From an uncultured Bacteroidia bacterium (lineage in GTDB: Bacteria; Bacteroidota; Bacteroidia; Bacteroidales; F082): 64,000 nt of DNA. The notes below the pieces were generated by a model. The model was not told the origin of the DNA and ran no database searches. It worked only from the letters and a program-made list of their open reading frames with translations. Positions 38,739-45,478 of this stretch are shown in pieces (position 1 is the stretch's first letter; every line of letters begins with the position of its first letter). The stretch covers positions 1-64,000 of the forward strand of contig CACXQV010000001.1 in assembly GCA_902769875.1 (NCBI GenBank), in the 5' to 3' direction. A program made the translations under genes and the position numbers.

Positions 38739-38754
38739 CAAATTATATTGAAAT

Positions 38755-38782
38755 AGGCGAAATATAAAATTATATTTCGCCT
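38755..38782. repeat. 28-bp perfect palindrome upstream of the decayed AAA gene
   Basis: AGGCGAAATATAA is followed by AA and then its exact reverse complement, and then by a T-run. Related half-sites occur at about 38717-38729 (TTATATTTCGCC) and about 38803-38815 (ATAGGCGAGATAA). The position across the promoter suggests an operator bound by the product or a relative; a rho-independent terminator for plus-strand transcription is the alternative. Confidence 0.6.
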
Positions 38783-38884
38783 TTTTTTAAGATTTTATCC
38801 AAAATAGGCGAGATAAAAATCCGTTTACAACCATAGAGAGGTGAGGAAATCTGATTGGAAATGGGGGATAATCTCAAGAAGCCA

Positions 38885-39760
38885 CTATTGAATCATCACC
38901 TCAATAAAATAATTATTCACTGTATCTGAACGAAGAGTTTCGGCAATTTCAAGCGTAAACAACCTTGCCCCGACTTCGTTCATGTGTGACAAATCGTGCA
39001 TAAGCAGGCTGTCACTATGCAAAACGATGGAATCATATTTCAATGCGTATTCATCAATCAGCACTCTCTTCAATGAATCAGACAAATGGCGATTGATAGA
39101 GTTTTTTGCAAACGACTCAACTTGTTCATCAAAAGGAAATTGAACCAAAATTATTTGGGAATGTTTGTCATAAAGATGTTGAAGTCCCTTTGTATATGCC
39201 TTTGCTTTCCACGAGAACCAATCTTTTGGCTCTTCAAACAATGGGTGCCATAATGGAAGTGGTTCTGGATATACTAAACTATCGGCAAAAGGAGACAACG
39301 TATGAGGCGAGTTTGAAAATGCCTTGTATCGGAACGATTTCTTGTTCAAATTAAAAATCCTAATACATTCATTTACAGAACATCCTGACAAAAACACTTC
39401 TTTCAAACAATCAATTTCGAATCCCGTTCTGTTATAATCAGACAACGGATTCCTATACAAAGCACCCTCGGGAAAAGACACCACCGTCACGGCATTAACA
39501 GGTATGTTTTTCTGACTCACCAAAAAATCATATATCCCCGAGCCATGTTCTGCTGAAGTTAAGACTTGCTTGCCCATCTTATCACCCAACAACTTCAAAT
39601 CAAGACCTTGATACATTTGTGAATCGCCCCAAACAAACACACATTCGTTATCGTAATTGACTGGTTTTTGGCGTATGAAGTGCAATAAGAGAAGCACACC
39701 CACAATAAGAGCAGAGAACAACAGCATTGCAATTAATATCCTTTTCAAAAACTTGCTCAT
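38885..39760 (-). CDS. SGNH-like membrane-anchored protein, partner of MBOAT copy 1
   Basis: The ATG at 39760, 4 bp after the MBOAT stop, gives 291 residues. A start 16 codons upstream would overlap the MBOAT gene. An N-terminal membrane anchor (LIAMLLFSALIVGVLLLLHF) precedes a periplasmic domain with CVFVWGDSQMYQGLDL (GDS-type nucleophile) near residue 45 and LLMHDLSHMNEVGARL (D-x-x-H) near the C-terminus. This is the DltD/AlgX/PatB-like catalytic pattern that works with a MBOAT partner to O-acetylate a glycan in the periplasm. It is different in sequence from the second SGNH protein at 42731. The gene is A+T-rich compared with the MBOAT gene. Confidence 0.7.
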   Translation of the reverse strand: MSKFLKRILIAMLLFSALIVGVLLLLHFIRQKPVNYDNECVFVWGDSQMYQGLDLKLLGDKMGKQVLTSAEHGSGIYDFLVSQKNIPVNAVTVVSFPEGALYRNPLSDYNRTGFEIDCLKEVFLSGCSVNECIRIFNLNKKSFRYKAFSNSPHTLSPFADSLVYPEPLPLWHPLFEEPKDWFSWKAKAYTKGLQHLYDKHSQIILVQFPFDEQVESFAKNSINRHLSDSLKRVLIDEYALKYDSIVLHSDSLLMHDLSHMNEVGARLFTLEIAETLRSDTVNNYFIEVMIQ

Positions 39761-39764
39761 ATCA

Positions 39765-41276
39765 TCAGAATTGGAAATAGACAAATGGAGCGGGTTGGCC
39801 ACCTTCATATATAATCAATATGACAATGGCACTATAGAATATCCAGCGAAAAACAACACTACAATTCTCTACTGAAAGTCCATGTTGTTTTGCGCGTGAA
39901 ACCCATTCAGTCAATAACAACAACAGAACTGCTACAAATGTCGGAATATAATAGTCCCGATTGATAAGCCAAGGTACCGTAAACATACTCCCATTGCACA
40001 TCTCGCAAACATACTCCCAAGCCATCCCAATGCTTTCCGCCCTAAAGATAATCCACCCAAACACCGCCAAGAAAAATGTCAACAACATCTGACCTGCTTC
40101 TTTCAAGGTCGGCAACAATCGTCCTTCGGCAATTTGGTTCGTGTACTTGCGGTTCTTGCCCGTCAATATCAAGGGCAAAAACAAAACGGCGTGATACGCA
40201 CCCCAAGCAATGAAAGTCCAATTCGCGCCGTGCCAAAAGCCGCTCAAAAGGAAAATGACAAAAGTGTTTCTAATGACTTTCGCCTTGCTCACTCTACTGC
40301 CGCCCAACGGAATATAGACATAGTCGCGGAACCAAGTCGTCAAGGAGATGTGCCACCTGCGCCAAAACTCAGCAATGTCCCTGCTGAAATACGGCACATT
40401 GAAGTTCCGCATCAGCTTTATTCCAAATAGTTTGGCCGTGCCTATTGCGATGTCGGAATAGCCCGAGAAGTCGCCGTAAATCTGGAAAGTAAAGAAGATG
40501 GCAGCAAGAAGCAAGGTGCTTCCACTTTGGTATGTGTAAGTCTTGAACACTTCATCCACATACACCGCGCAATTGTCGGCCACCACTATCTTCTTGAACA
40601 AACCCCAAAGGATTTGCCTCATTCCGTCAACGGCAGTATCATAGTTGAACTCCCTTTTCTTCAGAAACTGCGGCAAAAGGTTCGTTGCCCGCTCAATGGG
40701 GCCGGCCACCAATTGCGGGAAAAACGAGATGAAGGCGAAAAAGGCGATGATGTCCTTGGTCGGTTCAATCTTGCCTCGGTAAACGTCAATGGAATAAGAC
40801 AAGGCTTGGAAAGTGTAGAACGAAATGCCTACAGGGAGAATCACCTTCAGCAACAGCCCATCCGTGGAAATGTGGAACAGTTGTGCAAACTCGGTGACGA
40901 AGAAATCGTAATACTTGAAGATGGCCAAAATCAGCAAATTCAAAACGATGTTGGCCGTGGTTATCAGTTTCTTACGCCTTTGTAACTTGTTGATTTCTAA
41001 TAATTTACCCCCCCCCGTTAAATTCGGGTCAATTTGCTGGTTCTCAACCCTTTGCATCAACATCCCGCTGCCCCACGAGCAAAACGAAGTGAAAGCAATA
41101 AGCAACAGAAATCGCCAATCCCACCAGCCGTAAAACACATAACTCGCCACAACAACGAAAGCGTTCTGCAACCTTAATTGATACTTCGACTTGCTGATGA
41201 AGCGGTCGAAGACGAACCAATAGAGCAGAAACACTATCGGCAGGAACAGGGCGAATTGTATGGAGTTGAAGAGCAT
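39765..41276 (-). CDS. MBOAT O-acyltransferase, copy 1
   Basis: The ATG at 41276 gives 503 residues beginning MLFNSIQFALFLPIVFLLYW. About 10-12 membrane helices and the family His in LLSGFWHGANWTFIAWGAYH place it in the AlgI/DltB/PatA group. Motifs YSDIAIGTAKLFGIKLMRNF and EFWRRWHISLTTWFRDYVYI are typical. The first 430 or so residues are almost identical to MBOAT copy 2 (43729-45237), whereas the C-terminal 70 residues diverge strongly. A run of nine G residues on the coding strand (41008-41016) encodes the Gly-Gly-Gly of NLTGGGK near residue 90. It probably moves acyl groups across the membrane for polysaccharide O-acetylation. Confidence 0.92.
   Translation of the reverse strand: MLFNSIQFALFLPIVFLLYWFVFDRFISKSKYQLRLQNAFVVVASYVFYGWWDWRFLLLIAFTSFCSWGSGMLMQRVENQQIDPNLTGGGKLLEINKLQRRKKLITTANIVLNLLILAIFKYYDFFVTEFAQLFHISTDGLLLKVILPVGISFYTFQALSYSIDVYRGKIEPTKDIIAFFAFISFFPQLVAGPIERATNLLPQFLKKREFNYDTAVDGMRQILWGLFKKIVVADNCAVYVDEVFKTYTYQSGSTLLLAAIFFTFQIYGDFSGYSDIAIGTAKLFGIKLMRNFNVPYFSRDIAEFWRRWHISLTTWFRDYVYIPLGGSRVSKAKVIRNTFVIFLLSGFWHGANWTFIAWGAYHAVLFLPLILTGKNRKYTNQIAEGRLLPTLKEAGQMLLTFFLAVFGWIIFRAESIGMAWEYVCEMCNGSMFTVPWLINRDYYIPTFVAVLLLLLTEWVSRAKQHGLSVENCSVVFRWIFYSAIVILIIYEGGQPAPFVYFQF
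41008..41016 (-). repeat. Nine-base poly-G tract within MBOAT copy 1
   Basis: On the coding (minus) strand the sequence is ACGGGGGGGGGT, in frame as Thr-Gly-Gly-Gly, near residue 90 of 503. A one-base slip would truncate the protein early. Confidence 0.7.
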
Positions 41277-41298
41277 AGATGGCTTTGTTTTGCGGCGG

Positions 41299-41306
41299 CA
41301 AAAATA
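41299..41306 (-). promoter_or_regulatory. Putative -7 promoter box for MBOAT copy 1
   Basis: Minus-strand TATTTTTG lies about 23 bp upstream of the ATG, within a GC-rich leader (GCCGCCGCA) also found before MBOAT copy 2 (45260-45267). It overlaps the 3' end of the DUF4143 ATPase-to-MBOAT gap. Confidence 0.45.
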
Positions 41307-41317
41307 GGAAAAACAAC

Positions 41318-42439
41318 TCACAAGACAAAATCTTCTATACTCTCTTGATTAATCACCCTAAAATCCGCGTTGGGGTAGGCTTTCTTGAATGTTTCAGGCA
41401 TTTTCGCTTTCACTTTCGGATTCCACTTTATCTCGCAAGCGAGGATTTTGCCATCAGCTTCTTCCAAATAGTCAATTTCCTGCTGTTGTTTGGTGCGCCA
41501 GAAGTAAGCGTTTGCCCATATCTCATTGTATGCCAAGTGTTTCATTCGCTCGGAAACGACAAAGTTTTCCCATAATTGCCCGATGTCCTGTCGCATCTCG
41601 GGAAGCGTGAAATCTGCAATCAGCGCATTGCGGATGCCGTTATCGTAAAAGAATATTTTCCTACTGGTCTTCAATTCGTTACGAAGGTTTCGTGCGAACG
41701 AGGGCAAACGGAAAATGACAAAACATTGTTCCAAAAGCATAATGTACTTTTCCACTGTTTTCGCGTCCAATGAGCAAGTGTTTCCCAGCTCATTGAACGA
41801 CACTTGCGAGCCGACTTGATAGGCCAAAGCCCGAAGCAAGGTGAGCAGCTTGTCGGGATGCTTGATGTTTTCCCACGCGAGAATGTCCTTGTAAAGGTAG
41901 GCATCGGTCAATTGTTTCAGCACCTGCTTCTCATTTCCGTTGCTCGTCACCACTTCGGGATAATAGCCATAGATGAGGCGTTGGGGCAAGAGCCTCTTTT
42001 CCTTGATAAGTCCGTGATGCTGAACCATTTCAGAAAAAGATAGCGGAAACATCTGATACTGCCATTTCCGTCCCGTCAGCGGCTCATTGACCTCGTTGGC
42101 CAGTTCAAAAGCCGAACTGCCTGTGGCAATCAGTTGGATGTCCTTCATTTGGTCGGTAATCAGTTTCAGCCTCAGCCCAATGTCCTTGATGCGTTGCGCC
42201 TCGTCGATGACAACGATTTTGTTGTTGCCAAACTGCGCTTTCAGCCTGTCTGCCGAGGTGTTCTCAAACATTTTCTGAACGTCCAATTCATCGCCATTCA
42301 GCCAAAGGCAATCCGCCTGCCCATCCACCAAATTATTCAATAGTGTTGTTTTCCCCACTTGCCTTGCTCCCAACAGTATCAGAGCCTTGCCCGAAAATAG
42401 TTTGTCCTTGAATACTTCTTCAAGCCTTCTTTTAATCAT
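41318..42439 (-). CDS. AAA ATPase with DUF4143 C-terminal domain
   Basis: The 373-residue protein has Walker A LLGARQVGKTTLLNNLV, Walker B VVIDEAQRIKDIG, a sensor region LIATGSSAFELANEVNEPLT, and a C-terminal DUF4143 region with FWRTKQQQEIDYLEE and ACEIKWNP, a PD-(D/E)XK-like arrangement. This common Bacteroidetes ATPase family has no settled function. The gene lies between the two MBOAT modules. It is preceded by two 21-bp direct repeats spaced 32 bp apart (42470-42522), overlapping the expected promoter, which suggests autoregulation. It appears complete. Confidence 0.92.
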   Translation of the reverse strand: MIKRRLEEVFKDKLFSGKALILLGARQVGKTTLLNNLVDGQADCLWLNGDELDVQKMFENTSADRLKAQFGNNKIVVIDEAQRIKDIGLRLKLITDQMKDIQLIATGSSAFELANEVNEPLTGRKWQYQMFPLSFSEMVQHHGLIKEKRLLPQRLIYGYYPEVVTSNGNEKQVLKQLTDAYLYKDILAWENIKHPDKLLTLLRALAYQVGSQVSFNELGNTCSLDAKTVEKYIMLLEQCFVIFRLPSFARNLRNELKTSRKIFFYDNGIRNALIADFTLPEMRQDIGQLWENFVVSERMKHLAYNEIWANAYFWRTKQQQEIDYLEEADGKILACEIKWNPKVKAKMPETFKKAYPNADFRVINQESIEDFVL

Positions 42440-42460
42440 AACTCATTTCATTTTGCGCCG

Positions 42461-42468
42461 CAAAGATA
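42461..42468 (-). promoter_or_regulatory. Putative -7 promoter box for the DUF4143 ATPase
   Basis: Minus-strand TATCTTTG fits TAnnTTTG, 21 bp upstream of the ATG. The first 21-bp direct repeat begins two bases away and covers the -33 zone. Confidence 0.5.
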
Positions 42469-42469
42469 T

Positions 42470-42522
42470 AACTTTTTTGGAATGTAATCCTTAAAAGTTG
42501 AAACTTTTTTGGAATATAATCC
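42470..42522. repeat. Two 21-bp direct repeats with 32-bp spacing upstream of the DUF4143 ATPase
   Basis: 42470-42490 and 42502-42522 share AACTTTTTTGGAAT, then GTAATCC or ATAATCC, with a single base difference. The 32-bp period equals about three helical turns, so both face the same side of the DNA. They cover the -33 region of the ATPase promoter. Confidence 0.75.
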
Positions 42523-42537
42523 AATGTTTTTATTAAA

Positions 42538-42642
42538 CAACTCACCCTGATTACCACCTACGGCCTCACCCAAGGCGGCTATTCCTACGACATCCAAAAC
42601 CAAGTGACGATGGAGGATTTGTTCAGAAATGCGACGGAATAA
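42538..42642 (+). pseudogene. Isolated C-terminal fragment of an AAA/DUF234-type ATPase
   Basis: On the plus strand this stretch encodes LITTYGLTQGGYSYDIQNQV, then TMEDLFRNATE and a stop. It matches the usual end of DUF234/PDDEXK-type ATPases (compare LVTTIGLAFNEHSG and EDLFK in the decayed gene at 38126). No upstream part of the gene remains. It lies opposite in direction to the flanking genes, between the DUF4143 ATPase and the second SGNH gene. Confidence 0.8.
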
Positions 42643-42730
42643 AAACGCTGTAAATAATTGTAAGACAATTGCTTATTTTAATGTCTTATAATTGACTTTG
42701 AGGGAATTTGATTGAAAAGTGGAGTTTTCC

Positions 42731-43714
42731 TCAGTTTTGAAAAACTCCAAGCGAATCCATCCGTCTCGCAATTTCTTCTGCAACAATCTTTGCCCCAATA
42801 GGTGACCAATGTGTGTCGTCTGCGTAATACAAATCCTTGACTCCTTGTCTGGCATTCTTCAATAAAACATGTTTTGTATTCACATAATAAGGATTGGCTT
42901 CAAAGTCAACAAATCTTTCAAGCAATTCCTTTTTTGGATATTTATTGCGAACCGTAAACTCCTGATAAACATCATACTTATCTGCTGCCACAACGTAGAA
43001 CAAGCAAACATTCTTTTCTTTTGCAAGCAAAAACAAAGAATCCAACTTAGAGATTGCCGTCCAAATCTGTTCATCGTCGGGAAATCTTAAGTCATCATGG
43101 TAGAAATATAAATCCTTTTCTTTATATGGACATGTAAACAAACTATCCTGCATTGTAACATGGAAAATTGCATGATTGTTTATTATCTTGTTTTTATAAA
43201 ATGTTGAAAAACCAGATTGCTTTGCAATTGCTGGTTTATAGACTGAAGGGATAGGATCTATTTTTAATGAAAAGTCCAAATGGCACAAACGAAAAGGGAA
43301 TTCTCTTTCCACGCTTTCTATTACTACCACATCTGGCATTTCAACACCAGCATTACATAATGCAACAAATGTCTTTTCTGGGCTTTCTATATTGTCCGCA
43401 AAAAACTTTGCAGCATTTTGATAAAGAATCATTGACAAATAATCAGGATAAATAAGACCTTTTGTAAACGAGTCCCCCAAAAACAACACGTTTTGATTCC
43501 TTAAGTCCTTAATTGTAGACCAAGGAATCCTATCCACATCATCTGTTTGAAATTTTTCTTGGAAATGATATTCTTTTGAAAAGACAATTTGGCCAATCTT
43601 CCCTATATCACCTGTTATATCTTTGGAGATACCGATAAAATAAACAAATGCTATCAGCAACAACAACAAAGGGCTTCTTAATGGCGACAAAATTGAAAGC
43701 AAGAATTTTTTCAT
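42731..43714 (-). CDS. SGNH-like membrane-anchored protein, partner of MBOAT copy 2
   Basis: The ATG at 43714 gives 327 residues starting MKKFLLSILSPL with an N-terminal anchor helix (LLLLLIAFVYFIG). The SGNH features are NVLFLGDSFTKGLIYPDYLS, with the catalytic Ser in GDS, and YYADDTHWSPIGAKIVAEE with the catalytic Asp and His. This is the AlgJ/AlgX-like pattern expected for periplasmic O-acetyl transfer. It follows MBOAT copy 2 by 14 bp and is unlike the SGNH protein after copy 1, so each MBOAT copy has its own partner. A start six codons earlier would be TTG and is not preferred. Confidence 0.8.
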   Translation of the reverse strand: MKKFLLSILSPLRSPLLLLLIAFVYFIGISKDITGDIGKIGQIVFSKEYHFQEKFQTDDVDRIPWSTIKDLRNQNVLFLGDSFTKGLIYPDYLSMILYQNAAKFFADNIESPEKTFVALCNAGVEMPDVVVIESVEREFPFRLCHLDFSLKIDPIPSVYKPAIAKQSGFSTFYKNKIINNHAIFHVTMQDSLFTCPYKEKDLYFYHDDLRFPDDEQIWTAISKLDSLFLLAKEKNVCLFYVVAADKYDVYQEFTVRNKYPKKELLERFVDFEANPYYVNTKHVLLKNARQGVKDLYYADDTHWSPIGAKIVAEEIARRMDSLGVFQN

Positions 43715-43728
43715 ACAAATTATCAAAA

Positions 43729-45237
43729 TCAAAACTGAAAATAAATAAAAGTCGAACTCTTTCCTGAAGCAATGACAAGAACAAACACAATGCTGTAATA
43801 AATCAATGTCCTAACCCAAACTTGCTTGATTTTGCTCAAATCCAGTCCATGCTCCTTCCCCCGTTGCAGCCACTCCACCACCAACATAATGGTAATAAAA
43901 ATGACATTGCTTAATGCAATTTTCTTCTTGATGAAAATCGTAAAAAAATTCACATCGCACATTCCGCAAACATACTCCCAAGCCATCCCAATACTTTCCG
44001 CCCTGAAAATTATCCACCCAATCACAGCCAAGAAGAACGTCAAAAGCATCTGCCCAGTTTCCTTCAAAGTCGGCAAAAGCCGTCCTTCAGCTACTTGGTT
44101 AGTGTACTTGCGGTTCTTGCCTGTCAATATCAGGGGCAAGAACAAAACGGCGTGGTATGCACCCCAAGCAATGAATGTCCAATTCGCGCCGTGCCAAAAA
44201 CCAGAAAGCAAGAATATGACAAAAGTGTTCCTAATGACTTTTGTCTTTGATACACGGCTGCCGCCCAAAGGAATATAGACATAGTCTCGAAACCAAGTCG
44301 TCAAGGAGATGTGCCACCTGCGCCAAAACTCAGCGATGTCGCGGCTGAAATACGGCACGTTGAAGTTCCGCATCAGCTTTATTCCAAAGAGTTTTGCCGT
44401 GCCTATGGCTATGTCGGAATAACCCGAAAAGTCGCCATAGATTTGGAAAGTGAAGAATATGGCTGCAAGAAGCAAAGTGCTTCCTGTTTGTTCCGTGTAA
44501 GTCGAAAAGACTTGGTCCACATACACCGCGCAATTGTCAGCCACCACTATCTTCTTGAACAAACCCCAAAGGATTTGCCTCATTCCGTCAACGGCGGTAT
44601 CGTAGTTAAATTCCCTTTTCTTCAGGAACTGCGGCAAAAGGTTGGTCGCACGCTCGATGGGACCGGCCACCAATTGCGGGAAGAACGAGATGAAGGCAAA
44701 GAAGGCGATGATGTCCTTGGTCGGCTCAATCTTGCCTCGGTAAACATCGATGGAGTAACTCAAGGCTTGGAAAGTGTAGAACGAAATGCCTACGGGAAGT
44801 ATCACCTTTAATAAAAGGCCGTCGGTGGAAATATGGAACAGTTGCGCAAACTCGGTAACGAAAAAGTCGTAATACTTGAAGATGGCCAAAATCAGCAAAT
44901 TCAAGACAATGTTGGCCGTGGTTATCAGCTTCTTACGCCTTTGTAACTTGTTGATTTCTAATGATTTACCCCCCCCCGTTAAATTCGAGCCAATTTGCTG
45001 GTTCTCAACCCTTTGCATCAACATTCCGCTTCCCCACGAGCAAAACGAAGTGAAAGCAATAAGCAGCAGAAAACGCCAATCCCACCAGCCGTAAAAAACG
45101 TAACTCGCCACCACCACAAAAGCGTTCTGCAACCTCAATTGCCACTTCGACTTGCTGATGAAGCGGTCAAAGACGAACCAATAGAGCAGAAACACTATCG
45201 GCAAAAACAGGGCGAATTGGATGGAGTTGAAGAGCAT
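43729..45237 (-). CDS. MBOAT O-acyltransferase, copy 2
   Basis: The ATG at 45237 gives 502 residues. The first 430 or so are near-identical to copy 1, with substitutions such as FDRFISKSKWQ for FDRFISKSKYQ, and the same family motifs occur (SGFWHGANWTFIAWG). From about residue 430 the sequence departs: NFFTIFIKKKIALSNVIFIT in place of SMFTVPWLINRDYYIPTFVA, with both ending in YFQF. The nine-G tract (44969-44977) is retained at the same codons, even though flanking bases differ. It has its own -7 box (45260-45267). It probably works with the SGNH protein that follows 14 bp downstream. Confidence 0.92.
   Translation of the reverse strand: MLFNSIQFALFLPIVFLLYWFVFDRFISKSKWQLRLQNAFVVVASYVFYGWWDWRFLLLIAFTSFCSWGSGMLMQRVENQQIGSNLTGGGKSLEINKLQRRKKLITTANIVLNLLILAIFKYYDFFVTEFAQLFHISTDGLLLKVILPVGISFYTFQALSYSIDVYRGKIEPTKDIIAFFAFISFFPQLVAGPIERATNLLPQFLKKREFNYDTAVDGMRQILWGLFKKIVVADNCAVYVDQVFSTYTEQTGSTLLLAAIFFTFQIYGDFSGYSDIAIGTAKLFGIKLMRNFNVPYFSRDIAEFWRRWHISLTTWFRDYVYIPLGGSRVSKTKVIRNTFVIFLLSGFWHGANWTFIAWGAYHAVLFLPLILTGKNRKYTNQVAEGRLLPTLKETGQMLLTFFLAVIGWIIFRAESIGMAWEYVCGMCDVNFFTIFIKKKIALSNVIFITIMLVVEWLQRGKEHGLDLSKIKQVWVRTLIYYSIVFVLVIASGKSSTFIYFQF
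44969..44977 (-). repeat. Nine-base poly-G tract within MBOAT copy 2
   Basis: This is the same in-frame Gly-Gly-Gly tract (nine G on the coding strand) as in copy 1. Confidence 0.7.
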
Positions 45238-45259
45238 ATTGTGCTGGATTTTGCGGCGG

Positions 45260-45267
45260 CAAAAATA
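45260..45267 (-). promoter_or_regulatory. Putative -7 promoter box for MBOAT copy 2
   Basis: Minus-strand TATTTTTG, 22 bp before the ATG, with the same GCCGCCGCA leader as copy 1. Confidence 0.45.
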
Positions 45268-45290
45268 CAAAAACTCTACCAATTAAAACG

Positions 45291-45317
45291 AAAAAAGCCC
45301 GCCGAAATCAGCAGGCT
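45291..45317 (-). terminator. Rho-independent terminator after tRNA-Cys
   Basis: On the minus strand AGCCTGC pairs with GCGGGCT across an 8-nt loop (45317-45296), followed by a T-run (45296-45291). It lies 9 bp downstream of the tRNA 3' end. Confidence 0.8.
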
Positions 45318-45325
45318 TTGTCTTG

Positions 45326-45396
45326 AGGTACCTGGCGGATTCGAACCGCCGTCCCCGGTTTTGCAGACCGGTCCCTAACCACTCGGGCAAGGTACC
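45326..45396 (-). tRNA. tRNA-Cys (anticodon GCA)
   Basis: The 71-nt gene on the minus strand has a perfect 7-bp acceptor stem (GGTACCT with AGGTACC), discriminator T, U8, a T-loop containing GGTTCGAATCC, and an anticodon arm CCGGT-CTGCAAA-ACCGG giving anticodon GCA. The 3' CCA is not encoded. Its own -7 box lies upstream at 45432-45439 and a hairpin terminator follows it, so it is an independent unit. Confidence 0.95.
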
Positions 45397-45431
45397 CTTT
45401 TAACTACGTTGAATCTAACGATTTGCGGCTG

Positions 45432-45460
45432 CAAAAATACAACTTTTTGTTGAATTGCAA
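45432..45460 (-). promoter_or_regulatory. Putative promoter for tRNA-Cys
   Basis: Minus-strand TATTTTTG (45439-45432) with TTG 18 bp further upstream (45460-45458). It precedes the tRNA by about 35 bp. Confidence 0.5.
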
Positions 45461-45478
45461 CCCTTTTCTTGAAAAAAA

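Noticed and set aside
38755..38790. A rho-independent terminator for a plus-strand transcript
   Set aside because: The T-run after the palindrome fits, but no plus-strand gene lies upstream. The related half-sites on both sides favour an operator, so I listed it as a repeat.
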